Assembly: GCA_013400975.1 (NCBI GenBank)
Contig: WBMZ01004790.1
Location: forward strand, 124,001 to 188,000
DNA length: 64,000 nt
From: Atrichornis clamosus
Lineage: Eukaryota > Chordata > Aves > Passeriformes > Menuridae
Direction of reading: 5' to 3'
Part shown: piece after piece, positions 14,401-28,640 of the stretch
Layout of the letters: each line of letters starts with the position of its first letter
Position numbering within the stretch: the first letter of the stretch is position 1
Made by a program: the position numbers and the translations under genes
Notes under the pieces: model-generated
Databases searched by the model: none
What the model was told of the DNA's origin: nothing
The model's input: the letters and a program-made list of their open reading frames with translations, nothing else

Positions 14401-17400
14401 ATGCTGTATAGCAACAAAACATGAAGCTTAACATAATTACTTCTCAGTACAACTGCAATTCTTTCTCACTGTAAAGCTGATTTAAGACAAGGCACGTTTA
14501 GGGAAGCCAATCCCAGATCCTCAAGTCAGAGGTTGAGGTGGCACATTTGTAAAGAGTTGTTCACCTCTGGCTGAAAAAATACTGAAGATAGCTGCAAAGA
14601 AAGATGTAATTTATATAATACAGCAGTTTATAATAAGTATTAAAACCCCTAAGAGGAATAGTTTCATACTGTCTGATTGTCATGTCCGACATTTTTATTG
14701 CACAAGTGCTTAAGGTGCTGTACTTCTGCCAACACACAAATGAATTCTTTCTAATATGTTTGATATAGGTTATATGGTCAATGTTCTGGTAGTTCATATG
14801 CTTCTACTGGAGTTTTGATCTTGATTTATACAGTTCTATGGCTTCATTTTTAAAGAATCAGAACTGTCCACTCAATTCTCCATAAGATGTCTTGGTTCTA
14901 GTGGCAAACCTGTGTTTTTTATTCTGGTATGTGTTTCCAGAAAAGAGTATGTTGTATCAGTTTGAAGTCTTTAAATCACTGCAGGCACAGAGAATATTCA
15001 GCATTCACTGACTTCTCTTATATGAAATACTGATTAGGAAAACAATGTGTTACATAAAGATCCTCACTTTCATGTCACATGGCAGCCAGACACAGCAGCT
15101 GAAAACCACATTTAGAAATGAAAACATTTTAATATAGTGAGAGTTGGTAGACATGAATCAAAGTGAAATGTTGTTTTTGTAGTGATCAGCAGGCTTCAGA
15201 CCTCCCATGCTAATCATGAACTTTCGAGGGCAATACAACTAATTCATTCTCTTATTGCCACTGGCCTCCAACTCCGTTTCCAAAGGGGAGATATAACACT
15301 TGCTGCTAGCTAGAAAATTAGCAAAAGGCTTTCTCTTTCTCCTTTTTCTTTAAGCCTGTTAGGTGTGTGATACTTTGGTTTGTATATGTGGTGTCTGTGG
15401 GTGTGTCTTAGATGGATTAATGAATAGAACTTGGATGAGCTACCCTCTCCTATCAGCTTACATTGCACTGATTACAGCAACCATCTGTTCAGGCCTCATT
15501 TCTTCCTCTAAATCATGTCCTCCTTTCTTCCTGGAAATGTTCACCTGGCAGAATAAAAGGGGGGTTTGTGTATTTGTCCAGGCTATCCAGATGTATAGCA
15601 TTATGCCCAATGTTAGAAACTGATGAGTTTCTACGAAGTTACACCAACCATTTTTACATGTATGGAAAAGGCACTTTGAGATGCAGAACAGGTATTCCAA
15701 AGGACAGCTTAAGATGATTAAAGTTGCCAGATTGCATCGAGTCAGTCTGGTCAGAGCTTCTTTGAATTGGCAGATGCTGTTCATCAGTGTGTCAACAGGC
15801 TGGAGCTGAACAAGATACAGACCCTAGAGTTTGCAGTTGTCCAAGAAAATAAAAAAGGCAGAACTGGAAATAGCACCAACAACATGAAGGCCAGTGCTGA
15901 ATCCCTGTACAGATGGTGGTCCCAGTTTGGCCCCTCTGCTGGCAGACTGTCAATTCCTATGATACTTGGGTTTGGTAGCTGTATCTGTTACTGCTTACAT
16001 GTTAAATGGAGCATCCCTGACTGTGCTTTCTTTTTGAAGCTTAAGCTTTTTATCATCATGATTTCATTTTTTTTTCTTCAGCATTCCCATGACTGATGGG
16101 TGCACGGAGCACGTTTTAATCAGTTAAAGAAGAGAGCTCTGTGCATAGCCAGTACCTATGAAATACTGTAGGTTCTCTGGAGAGCAGTAGAGTGACTTAA
16201 GTTGGATGGAGGACCTTGACGTCAGTTATTAGAAGAAAATAGAATTCATCACAGATAGAAGTGTAGGATTTTTATTTCCTCAAAAATATTTCTGAGTATC
16301 TGTTTAAACTCAGACTTGTATGAAATTTTAATTGTAAAAGGAAAAATTATTCCCTGGCCTGCTTCTTCTACAAAGATATACTGTAAGATGATTTTAAAGA
16401 TTTTGATTTTGCTGTGGCTTGTTTTCCAGATGGAGACAGAACCAGGTACATTTTAAAGACGTCATAGCCTGCTATACGAAATGATAGGGAACTAGTCTAA
16501 GAATCCTTAGATTGTGTCTGCAACAGTGTGATATAGAAGACTGGATAAAGTAATATCAGTCTTATTTCAGAAGTAGTGTGTTTATACTACTACTGTTGTA
16601 GTGGAGTTAATCTTGTGAAATAGGTGGGTTCACATGCTCAATATGTTCCTGGGAATTCCTGTATTACAGTGTCCCCACAGACTCAGAACGTGTGTGTTCA
16701 GGGTAAGCATTGTGTGATTGATGTGAGTAGTAATACTGGGGGTGTGCTAAAGCCTGATTAAATTTATGGCAGAATGCAGAATTAGATGCAGAATTATCAT
16801 ATGTTGCATAACAAGTCTCTTCTAGAGCAAATTCATTAGAACTTAATTTCCTGTAAAATTAAAAGTTTATATTTTTAAAGCATAATTCAGTCCACTTTTC
16901 TGAACTTGAAAGTAATTCAAAAGAAACTTCCAGCTCAGAAATTTGTAGCAAATCTGTCAGTTATGCACATACTGTACAAATTATGACAAGATGGGTGCAG
17001 CACACAATGCATTCAAAGGTTTTACTCTTATCAAATGTCCTCTATAGTCTTACTATAGCAAAAGGAAAAACAAAACTACCTTAAAATAATTTTTCTAAAC
17101 TTTTCTGTGGTCAACGGATCACATCTGATAAACTAGTAACAGTCATTATTGCAGAGCAACTCTTAGCTGTCTTCAGGAGTTACATTGATGAGTTTGACTT
17201 AAAATTCTTAGTTGCTTAAATGCAAGAAGATATTTTGCTTTCAGCACTCTTTGCAGAATAACAGTTCTGACAATTTTCTTTGTCCCTTTAAGTGTAAGAT
17301 ACACCATGCTGTAACTGATCAAACTGTCCTGTTGATTTTCAGTTTGTAAGAGGAATGTTAAATTAAGCATACTGGGTATGTCTTTTGGATCAAAACCCTA

Positions 17401-19860
17401 TATATTCTTCCAATTAAAACAATGTGCTAGACTACTCATAACATAAACACGCTTAGAGAAGACATTTGTTGAGGAAGGGGTATCTGTGTGTTATTTTTTT
17501 TCAGCCATGTACCGGACAGTCCTTGCTTCCCCACTATCATGCTCATTTTAAAAAATAGGTTTTTTAGTCTAGAGTTGCTCTTTACAGTGCTGCTGTGGGA
17601 TATTGGCTTGCATATTTCTGTATAGAGTTTTTTTCTTTTTTCCTTTTTCTTTTAATTTTTATGCCAAATGACCAGGTGACATCAGCAGACTTTCTCAATT
17701 TTAAAATTTGCTGGGAAAGCTATATTTGATTTCAAATCTAAACCTATACATCACTTTCTGCTCCCATGTAACTACAAGTTGTTTTTGTAATATGGCTATT
17801 GTGTGAAGGTGAAAACTAAGTACTGGTGTTGGATTCTCCATGCGGGTCTTTATTTTGAAAGCCCTGCTTGCCAAAGATGTTCTTGTACTTAAATAAGCCT
17901 TGTGGGCAGTATAATATTGCAGGAGGAATGTGAAGGAGCATTAATATGACTGAGTGAGGCCCTATATGTTTTCCTTTGAAATATCTTCACTGCTTGCCAA
18001 ACCGCCTTGGCAGTGAACAGCATGAAGGCTGCATGTGGAATTATGTATGTGTACTATATTTTTCTCCACAATGGGTGGAATATAGTCTGTGACTCCTACA
18101 CAGATTTAAAGACAATGATTGAAAGTGTTAGGGTCATAGGACAGACATACTGAAGAGCCTAATTGATATTCTCCTAATATGCTCTCAAAAGTTGATTATG
18201 CACTACCTAATAATACATATATTAGGTGATCTTGGATAGGGATTTCTAGAAGACCTTTCTTTCTTCTTAAATACATTGTTTTTCTAGATATGGACACGAC
18301 AATATTTACTAAAACTAAGTATAGCATCTGACTTTGAATGCTTCACAGTTAAAGTTCTTTAGAGAAAAGGAAAAGGTCAAGTTTTTTTTTCTAGAAATAA
18401 AGGTTACAAATTGAAATCCAGTCTTTACTAAGCACTTTCTTTTGTGTCTCTAGGTTGCAAAAAATCTTGCTAAGTTACAACACATTATATGTCCTAAGAA
18501 TTAATGTAGAACCTGCTGATCCTACTGTGCCAATTTCACAAGACATGAAAATTGGAAAAAATAAGCAATATGTGACACATTAAATGTTTTACATTTTAAG
18601 TTCACATTTACCTATAAGATCATGCCCTAAAGAGCCAGGTTGTTTATAAATGTTGAAGAAACAGTAATTTTTATTTCTCTCTAAGATATTCACAGAGTAT
18701 CTGTTTACTTATTTGATGGTAGCAAGCTGAAAGATTGTGAGGAAAGAGGGACTAATAATGGGTATTACAGAGGAGTCGACTTGAAAATGACATAGAGAAA
18801 GAAAGATGGCTGAGAACATGGGGTGAAGGAGTGGAAAATCTGCAAAAATGTATCTTGGTAATACTATATTTAGATTAATGTTAATCTGTTTGATGTAAAA
18901 GGAATGCTTCGAAAGTTAGAGAATGAGATTTTTAAAGCCTTTTTAAGATAAATGCCTAGACTTCCATGATAATAATACTTCATAACAAATATTTTCATCC
19001 ATAGATTAGTGCTTGACTTAATCTTTGTCTGTTTTGGCTTTGGATAAGTAGTCATTAGGGGTCCATGGCAGATTGAATTTGTTTAATGCTATTTCCCACC
19101 ACATTTTAGCGTGTATACTGAAGTATTGTCTTCACTCATTTGCATATAGTGTGTTTAGAAATTTGAAACAATACATATTTTGTATGAACTAGGCTTCTAG
19201 TCTAGCATATTGTGCAGAATTTTGCACTGTGAATTTTTATTTATGAAGCCTTTCATAAGAGATAAGAACAGCACTCATTTTCAGTAAAAACCAAAATGGG
19301 AAAATCTGTGTGTTGTATTGGAAAAATGAAAGAACTGGTTACAGAGATGGAAAGAGAAGCAAACAGTTTCCAATGAATCCCACTTTTTTTTTGTTAAATG
19401 TAAGTTAACTAAGGCACTATAAAACAGCTACTTTGCAAGCTTGAGGGGAAAAAAAAATATTCTAGACCCAGCAGTTCAAAACATTATTTGGATATTTGTG
19501 GTTAAGAATGTATGCTGAAAACCTTATCATTGCACCTTATTTGGTGTATTTTCTTGGAAGGGGATAAAATTACCATACTTAATTGTAAACTTCTTTCTAA
19601 AACAAGTAATGACAAATACACAAACTTAAATAGACAAAATAAAACTCCCCGTGTGGAAATGGTCACTGGATTTGTTTGCTTATTTGTCATTTGGGGAATT
19701 TGTGTCTGTGTATGCCTTCATTCTTCATGCAGCTGTCCAGCATCATGGCAAAACCCAGAAATCTCCAATCAGACAAAAAGTTAAAGATGGGATAAATATA
19801 TATATATTTTTTTTTAATTCCTACTTTTGTAATTTCAAAATACATGTGAAAAAGGCAAGT

Positions 19861-19889
19861 CAAATATAAACCAAATATAAACCAAATAT
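19861..19889. repeat. 11-bp tandem repeat, about 2.6 copies
   Basis: The unit CAAATATAAAC occurs twice exactly, followed by a partial third copy (CAAATATG). It lies just downstream of a short AT dinucleotide run and a T tract at about 19795-19816. It is a simple local expansion with no sign of function. Confidence 0.85.
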
Positions 19890-22800
19890 GCTACCAATGG
19901 CTTGGCAGGGTTATAACTCTGGTACCCCAGGCAGGTAAGTACCTGGTACTATTACACTGATCACTGGACATGAGCTAGCACGTGGAGCTGTATATAAAAA
20001 ATAGGGGATATATTCATTGTGAAATAGTTCATTGTGAGGAAGTTTTATCTAAACATTGTTGGAAAATTATTTGAAACATGACCCACACAAAGATGAAATT
20101 ACTGTATTGAAAAGACTTGGAACTGTGCAGGAAATCTTCAAAAGGATATCTTCCTTCCACAAAGAAGGAATTTTCTGTGGGTTTTATTCACTTGCTTCTT
20201 GTTGGAATTCTGATTGTTTTCCAGCCATGTGATGGTGTTGGCTGCACAGATGTGTTTTTACAACCAGATTTCTCAAACAGTCTAGTTTTATGTCTCTCCA
20301 CGGGCCTTTAAGATTAGAACTGGTATTATTGCTAGCTTTAACCCACGTAGACAGTCTGAGTATGGGGATAAAGTAATCAGCACCATTTGTGTCTTTCAAA
20401 ATAGACATAGAGAATGTTTCCTCACTTCCTTTGTTCTATGTGACCTTTTAAAAAGTAATATTTTTCTTAGTGCTCATACTAGATTTATTTACACCTTGTT
20501 GCCAGCAAACAGTATTTCCAGATTTTGTGCCAGTGTGTAGAGATTTTACACTGTATACTGAAGGCCTTAATAGATGTATATACACTTGGTTTAATATACC
20601 AGGGGTTAGTAATGATATATAACTGCTTAAAAATAAAATGGCATGCTAAGTAACTTCTTCAGAAAAGTTTCCAGAGTAACAAACTATTTAATGCAATCAT
20701 TTTGGGCTTGACTCTCCTCCTTATATAGTAGAGACGTGTTCCTGAATTTAGACAAGTTGTTTGTCCCATGAGAAAATTTGACAGTACTGGACTTGTTTCA
20801 GTTGTTGGCTTCTGGAAGGCAAATTTCAAGTTAAATTATACTGGACATGCTCTGGGAACTCAGAGACTCATCAGCTGTTTATTCAAATATTCATGAGTTT
20901 CGTGAGTTGCTGATCCAATAGTAAATGAAATATTTGAGACACCAGAATGCATAATTATTTTTAGATGCTCCTTATCTAGTTTGAGCTGCATGTGAATTTT
21001 CAGAATTCATATACATGGCATGTATCTCAAGATTTAACATAATCTGTAGCTATATGGTTCAATTTCCAGTGTAGCAGAAATCAGCCATGCAAAATTGGCC
21101 ATTTTCTCTTCATAAATGGCATGTGTACTTGCAAGACACCTAGAAAAATGGAATGAAGTCCACATACCTGCTCTAGCTGTGTGCTTCCCAAGCTTTTAGG
21201 CATGTGGGACCGCTGTCCAGAGTCCGGACAGCTGGAAGACCCCACATACACTGATGGTTCATTTGATTCTAATGGGCAACTTGTGTTTAATGGGATTACT
21301 TTGAAAGCAAGCACATTTATAACATAAACTATCAAAAAGGTCTATTGTATAAACAATCAGATTTCCCCAGATTTTTGTTTTTATCAAAGCAATAAAGATG
21401 TACAGTTTCTCTTTAATTGAAAATAGTTTGTTCATTTTTATATGGTATATATCTGCAGAGAAAGAGAAGCCTTGTTCTTGCACTGCAGCTATGCTTCTAA
21501 TTTGTACCTAATTTGCGCCAGCAGTGTAACTGATCTGCTGGTGCTGTGTATTTTTGACCTGGCATGGACCCCCAGTGATGAAAAATGAGCCTTTAGTCTA
21601 CTCCTGGGGTAGATTTTGACCTAGGCTGGTGTTAATTTTTTTAATTTCCAAAGCATTAGGGGCGGGCAGTATGCTGTGATTGGTGCTATTGGTAAAGATG
21701 GTGCATTGAGAAGATGGAATCAAAAAATATGGAGAGATTTTTGGGAATGAATAATTGCATCTTTGACTCCGGAGTTCTGTAACTAGATGGGAAAAGTTGG
21801 GATATTGTTGCTGCCCAAAGCGTAGGTTACAGTATTGTGGGATTAATTGTCTCTGCTCACTTCAGGTTAAGTGGCATGTGTAATAAAATTACTTTGGAAA
21901 TCTTCCTCCTCTTTCTTCCTGTATCTGGATTCTGGATCAGTGTTTAATCCAGTGTGTTATTTCAGTTTTGTGGTAGTTGCGAAGGAACGCGTTCAAATAT
22001 TTTAAAGGATAAGGCATGCTTTTCCTTCGGGTCCTGTTTCTAGTGGCTGCTCATTTGCCACACTTCAACATGGAACACAGATCCAAATGCCCTTTGTGAA
22101 ACTTGGGTGATGAGAGGTAGTTTTCTGGAAATATGTGTCTCTTTTTTTTTGCATACAAAGAAGGAGATTAAATAGGATCCATCAAGGAACTCTTTTCCGT
22201 TTGGTTTCACCACTCTTCTGTGTATAGGAAGAGGAAGAAGACAGCATGAATAATGTTGAATAATGTTATGAAAATACTCAAGAAAATAATACCAAAGTTT
22301 AAGTGTGAGGAGAACCAGAATATAGTGTTAAAAATCTTGATGCCCTATTAGGAAAACAAAGACACTGATTAACAAATGCAGAAAAAAGAAATTTTGTCAC
22401 AAGATGAATGGTAGTCATAAAAACTAGAAGTTCAAAGAATGGTGTCCACTTGTTCTGTATTCAACATGTAATGTTGGTCAGGGGAAGGAATGCCTCATAA
22501 ATGTCATCTTATTCTACTTGCACTATGCAACTACTGTCTGGGGAGGCAAAGAGGTGTTCTGAGAACTTGGGATATAAACCAGAATTCGATCATCAAAATA
22601 CAGAAAATTGGAATATGGCCATGAAAAATACACATTCTAGCCCAGCCCTGGGCAGGTGATAACCAAAGGTCTTTTTCTCCCTCTAGCACACTGTAAGGAG
22701 AGGAGGAAAGGAATAATAGATTTAGTACTGAAGAAAAGACTCAAGATGATAAATCAATTTGAGGTTAATATTCAGTTCTTTGAAGTTGGATCTTTTCAGT

Positions 22801-25800
22801 AAAATCTGGCTTTGTAATCAAAAGTCTGAGCTGTAAGAAGTCAAGAGTAGGGAGAAGAGGAAGGAATTGCTCAGATTTCCTTTTCAGGGTTTGAGTGTAG
22901 TTTAAAAGCAGTGATGTGAGCTACACTGGGCTGACCTAAGTATATACCAACACCTATCTGAAACTTGCTTTGAAATGTTTCCACAGCTTGCAATTACACC
23001 TTTTTAATGGTATGTACTTTCTAAACTGATCTGATCTCTATTTCCTCACAAAAGAGAAACAAAAATCTGAGAAACAGAGGAAAAGTCAGAACTTGGAGTA
23101 ACTTTAGATGACAAACAGGTGAAAAAATGAGGATTGTTCAGAAGTGAAATAAGCAGGAATAGAAGTTGAAAGCTAAGTTGGAAAGTAGTTAACCAATAAA
23201 AGCATTAGTCAGTATACAGAGTAACTGTACAGAATAATTTATTAAAACTCTTTAAAGAGCATTTTGCATAGCATCCCTTTGTCTTTTCCATAACTGTACA
23301 GTGGGATAAAAAAAATGATCAGACATATAGAGAAGAAAATCTCTAGCTTCATTATGTGAGGTAACAGCAGAAGGTGTGCTGTCCTATGCAATGGTATATT
23401 CTGGTAGCCAGTCAATATTTCAGGTTTAGGGACATAATATTCCCTTAAATGATTCTTTGTACAAGAAATTATGTGAAGTCAACTGCTTTCCTAACAAAAA
23501 AATTGAGCAAAAGGGTACAAGTAAAATGCTGTGAGCTACTTTGAAAAGTTATTAGTCTGTGAAATACTTACATTTAGTTAAAACTTCAACCAAGCCAAAA
23601 ATTGCTGAAGTGCAGTGAAATACATGTGATGCTCTGGGACTTGTTTTTTCCGAGGTGCTCAGTGTCTGGGGTTCACTCTCATAGGGCTCCATATCCTTAA
23701 CCTTTAGGCTGGAATGCACAGCTCACACTTTGTCTTCCTCCCCAAGCTGTGTGGGTTTGGTTTTGTTTGCTCTTTCAAAAGGACTGCAATAGCAAGTATT
23801 GCTTTAACTGTAGAAAGCAGAGGATAGGAGAGAATCTCTTGCCCTCTTTCATCCCCCCATCTGGCCAGTGAAATGCAGAAACCAGTGGAGTGGATGTATA
23901 AGCCTCCACGGGGGTAAACAAATCCCTCAGTGGTTCAGCTGCAGAATTTCCTGAATCCAAGAAGGTGGGGTAGGGAGTGACATTTTTCTGCATCCATCCT
24001 CCTTAGTACACTGTTTTCTCTTCAAGGAAAATGCATTCTTTCTGCAGTCTAAATTCCCTGTCTGCTCAGACACACATAATGTGGCAAGAGACTTCTTTAA
24101 TTCAAGTGTTTAATTAAACACATACTTTATTTAAAAAATAAAATAATTTTAAAAATAACCTCCTAGAAGAAATTTTGAGTGAAATGTTATGACCGATGTT
24201 TTTCAGTAGTTCAGGTTAAAGGACAGCAGTAATTTATTCTAACCTTAATATATCTGAATAATTAATTCAGAAAGGAATGCTTTGTGGAAAAAATGAAATG
24301 AGGTAACGATTGGAAATGCCTATCTGACAGCTATAAATATGGCAGCCATCTTTACACATGACTTCATCAATGTAAAAATTTTCTCTGTTCCTTCTTTTTT
24401 TAAGTAACCTGGAGATCACCAACTGGAAAAAGTAAGCAATTAAATAAAACCAAAGCACACTAGATTTTCCACTTGTTCATGTAATTTGTACTGAATTTCT
24501 TGTATATTCAGACTTTTTTCTCCTCTGTTAAATTTTTACGTGGAACATTGAAATAAAAACCTAACACCTTTTTAAAATAGTAATAGAATGTGTAGTGTCT
24601 ACTGCTTTTCCTGTTAGTGATTCTTGGAAGGTGGTGTCTGTCCAAAGCAAATCGACAGAATGCTATTTTAAATACTTGTTTAAGAAATAGTTAAAGGGCT
24701 TGTGGGTTATGCTGTAGCAGCAAACTTGGTTTGGCCTCTATCTTAGTTTTAAATAGTTCATTGGTTTAGGTGCTTCAGCTGAGCAGGTTCAGTGGCATTG
24801 ATGTTGCACCTGTAGTGACAAAATGTGAATTAGACTAATTATTTTCACTTGTATGCATTAATACTTGGAAATACACAGGAATTGTCATTGTCTTGTTTTA
24901 AAGTCATTCAGCCTGAGATATGTAGTTATCCTCTGTGGTATCCTGCTTTAAGGGTTTGAGAGTTAAGCTCTACAAACATTAAGGCTGTAGAAAGGAAGCC
25001 TTTAAAAGCTTGTTTTGACTTATGTTTTCTCTTATTATTACTTTAATATTAGGATTTGGTCAACTTTCTAAGCTAATATACCTCTAGCAGACAGCAGTAG
25101 CTGTGATACTTTTGTTAAGTTTAACAAATGTGTTCTTGTTTGAGGTTCAGGTGCAATTGCTTCAGGTGGAAGGTAGTAAGCAAACTTCATAAACTAATTG
25201 ATATTTACAAACCCTTGAGACGGACAGTGAATTTTTTCACAGATGAATGTCAGTACTTTCTTAATGAGACTTCTACTGTCCAATGATCCTTTGTTTGTTT
25301 AGTGTATTTTTATTTCTGAGAGTAAGAGAGAGGAACTTTTCCCCGAAATATTCTGATGGCTTTTTCTGGTTTTTTTGGGGTTTTTTGTTTTAAATTTTGA
25401 TTTTCTATTTCAATTATATACCTGAAATATTTGTGACATTATTTTTTCTATGTTTGTGTGTTTCTAAGTAAAAGCAAGGATGTTTTTATGTTGAAATTAC
25501 AGATGTCTTATTTCTCCCATTTTACTATTGCAAGGTATTTTGGTTTCTCTGTCTGCTACTGCACAACTCTATATCTGAAATAGCTCATCAGTCATAAACT
25601 GGTCTTTTCTATTGCCCCAGTAATTTTGTAATCTCCAGTGCAGTGATTGTTGAGGTTTGCAGAGTAGTTCCCCTCTTGGTTGCAGCAGTGCAAGTTTGGC
25701 ATAGTGTTAAGTCTCCAGTTACTCTGTGGTTGTGCATGTGAACAAGCACAATTCCATCCAGTTCATAAAGCTTGAAGGCACAGTAGCAGGTATGAACAGG

Positions 25801-26779
25801 TCTCTTGTCTTAATATGGAGAACAGAGCTCCAGCTTCTGAAATTCAGGGACTTCTGCCTGTATTTTTCATAGAGAAAAAATTAAATGCATATGGAAAGAA
25901 TTAGTTATATGACTTATTAAATGGGAATGTAGCACAGTTTTCTGTGCTCAGAAACTCATCCTAATAATATTCAGTCAGACTTCAGTAAAGTTATTCATTA
26001 TTTGCAGAAAATATACTGCTTTCTGGAATGATCAGCAGAGAGGAGACTAAAATCACAGTTAGTCTTAATTTTCTTAAATTTGTTTTTCTTCCTGCCATTA
26101 AAAAAGAGAAAATTGGCAATATTGTGCCTGTGCTATATATTTATTCAGAAAAAGGAGTTCACTTTGTGAACAGTAAAACAAGATAAAGTTTAATTTTATG
26201 GAAGTTGTAGCCAATCTGCATGAAGGAGCTTTCATCATTGGAGTTTTTGTTACAGACAGCAACATCTGAATTGTGTATTCTTTTAAAACTTTTTCGAGCA
26301 CTGAAACTGTATTTGCAAAGTATCACAGTTGGAGCTCTTCTGTTGGAAGTGTTTTGAACTCCAGTTTAGTTGGCAGTTTGCTCACTATCCTTTTCCTTTT
26401 GTGGTACATCTAGATATTTCAAAAAAATATGGAAGGACAGGTTGGCTTCCTGACAGGGTTTTGATGGAAAATTTCCTTAAGTTTATTTGGCTTTACATTT
26501 TTAGTCTGGAGACTTTGCCATAGGCAACCAGTGTACAAAGTACCTGTAATGGCAGCTCTACATTTAGCTGTCAGCACCACGGTATAATCTGCAAACCTTC
26601 AGCTTGCCTTAAAAGGGGGGAAAATACTTCTTTCATTTAGATCTTGAAGGGAGGTGTTGTATTTGTGAGAACAACATAGTAATGGAGAGTTCTGGATGAC
26701 TTTTGTCAGAAAGTACCATTAAGGTTACAGTGTTAAGTTTTCAAAAGCTGCAGATTTGGCTGTCAGTCACCGTTCTTAA

Positions 26780-27035
26780 ACTCCGTGGCCGACCGCCTGT
26801 GATCATTCAGATCATTTGGAAGAACCACTCATGAGCTCCGTACTGAACTCTCATTCTGGCTTCTGAAGCTCGTCCTGCTCCCTCCAGGGGAGCCATCTGA
26901 AGGGGGCTCCTTTGCCATGAGCCCCCCAGTCCTGCCTGGCCTGCACTGTGCCGCTTCCTCCCTGGCGTTCCCTGGCTGAACACGGTGCTCGCCGCTGCCA
27001 CAGCGGTGTGGCCGACCCACAGCGCTGCAAGGCTG
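26780..27035. other. GC-rich, CpG-containing patch flanked by 10-bp direct repeats
   Basis: This stretch of about 250 bp is clearly richer in G+C than its surroundings and holds about 13 CpG dinucleotides, where the flanks have few. GTGGCCGACC occurs at 26785-26794 and again at 27008-27017, near the two edges. A consensus AP-1 site (TGACTCA) lies just downstream at 27066-27072. Two minus-strand frames are open across it, as often happens in GC-rich DNA, and neither resembles a known protein. It could be a small CpG island or distal element about 1.6 kb before the alternative first exon, or an inserted element with a target duplication. The sequence alone does not decide. Confidence 0.5.
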
Positions 27036-28200
27036 TATCAACAGGGCAAAAACACAGCTGACTCGTGACTCAGGTGGTGCTGATTTGAGAGACTAAAAAA
27101 GGCACATCTGTAGGTATGGGAGAGACACAGCGTTGTGAGTCAGGTTAGGCAGGAGAAGAAAACAGGGATCTTTATGGGCAGTAGTAGGAGTCTGTAAAAG
27201 GAAAGACCTGAGAGGGAAGAGGTACAGTGACAGTGATGTCTAATTAACAGAGGTCAGATTTTACTGTGCTGGAGAACCAGATATCCAAAAGCAAATAGAG
27301 CAGAATCTGGACTGCTAGCAGCAGTGAGAATATTAATTTTCTATGCTGCTTTAGGAGTTTGACTGTATTTAATTGCAATTCTGAGGAGAACTGTTTCATC
27401 TCTCACCTCTTATAGGAGGGGAAAAGAATGGTTGGTAAAGCTAGTTTAAAAATAGCCTGAGGAGTCTGACATATTCAGCTGTGTATACAAAGCTCACCAA
27501 ATTACAGAAAGAAATCTAATACATAGTAATGGTGTTCTTCTCAATTTCACCAACATTTTTACTTCCCGCCTCCTAAAATGTTGAGATATTTTAAAGTACC
27601 TGTATTCTGAGTTCATGTGGTTTACTGTCTGACATACGAGACCAGGTTATTCTTGGGTCATATTTTTGAGATTTCCCCTGGAACCATAAGGATAAGAAGT
27701 ATGTATTTACATGAAAAATGAGAATATAGTGTGTTTTCTTGACTTCAGGAGTTGGAACTTTAAGAAAGGCTTGCGTTTTGCTTGCTTAGCCAAGGCAGGC
27801 TATTTGATGGGTTGGATTGTTATAAATCAAAATTTCTTTTCTTCAGCTATAATATGCAAAAGAAAGACAGATTACGTCCATACCCTATTCCAGGATTATC
27901 CTAAAGGATGGAGGTCCATTTTGGGAAGCAGTTGTGACCTTCTGGAGGGTGAATTGGCATTTGGGTTTCCCTGGCTGTTAACAGTGGGACCAAGAGTGAG
28001 AGCTGCCAGGTTCTGACTGACTGCTGGCAGGATCAGGCCTTTCGGGTTGCAGGATTGTGCTGATGTAGGGCTGACTGTAAACCCATAGGCTGCTTCCTGG
28101 TTGGATTTTACTGTATGATTTACATATTATAAACTCCTTAGCAAAAGGAGGTGCTGTACCTTTAAGTAGCACACGCCGTGTAACCATCAACAGGCATCTC

Positions 28201-28640
28201 CTGCAGCAGCTTTAGCCTGTTTCTCCAATCATGCCTGCCTAAGTCAATAACGCTTTGCCAAAGCTCCTCGTGCATTAAAGGTTACCGTTTAGCTTGTTCC
28301 ATGAATCACAGCAGATGCATAACTTGGCAGTGACCATTTCTGTCCCTCCCCTCCTTCGCTTCATACTGCCTGCAGCCCCCCAGCTCAGGGCTGGCCGAGC
28401 CCCCTCCCCCAGCAGGGAGAAGTCATTACATGAAGAGATCAACTTACCAGTTGTCTTCAGAGCAGTGGCTGAGAGCAAAGCTCCTGGTCGGACCGTGAGT
28501 GCGAGAGAAAGGGGGAGAGGGAGAGAGACTCGTACCTACAAGAGCCCAGGGCTGTGATCCTGAGACACAAGTGCATCTGCTAGCTGTTAGTACTTGGCAG
28601 AGGGTTTTCTCCTCCAGGGTAGCTCTAACTTTGGGTAATA
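28201..28640 (+). promoter_or_regulatory. Presumed alternative promoter and 5' leader of the short THSD4 transcript
   Basis: The region directly before the signal-peptide exon is GC-richer than the flanks. It contains a CCAAT box (28225-28229), a weak TATA-like ATTAAAG (28274-28280), C-rich Sp/KLF-like runs near 28341-28360 and 28395-28412, and a purine-rich GAGA-like run at about 28501-28529. No ATG occurs between about 28500 and the coding start at 28641. A donor-like GTGAGT at 28495-28500 and a pyrimidine-rich acceptor ending CCTCCAG at 28617 leave room for a tiny 5'-leader intron. The start of transcription cannot be placed from sequence. The promoter role is inferred from position next to a first coding exon that has no upstream acceptor in frame. 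Confidence 0.5.

Larger units (their letters stand above)
1..28200. other. Non-coding stretch upstream of the alternative first exon (probable THSD4 intron)
   Basis: About 28 kb of AT-rich DNA with short open frames on both strands and no recognisable protein family. I looked for the preceding THSD4 cysteine-rich exon, which should end in a phase-0 donor after a Gln-Cys-Lys-like sequence, and did not find it. It probably lies before the window, though a manual read can miss a short exon. For the long THSD4 transcript this region would be intron; for the short transcript it is upstream flank. Visible structure is limited to a palindromic repeat near 5.45 kb, an 11-bp tandem repeat near 19.87 kb, scattered T-rich tracts and a GC-rich patch at 26.8-27.0 kb. 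Confidence 0.6.

Noticed and set aside
15767..16096. 109-codon plus-strand frame with Trp pairs and a hydrophobic stretch, loosely recalling the membrane end of a retroviral envelope protein
   Set aside because: No supporting gag, pol or LTR structure, no conserved cysteine motif or heptad region, and the likeness is compositional only.
28294..28557. 87-codon frame in the presumed promoter/leader
   Set aside because: Arg/Pro/Ser-rich translation typical of GC-rich leaders; it ends before the signal-peptide ATG and is in no family I know.
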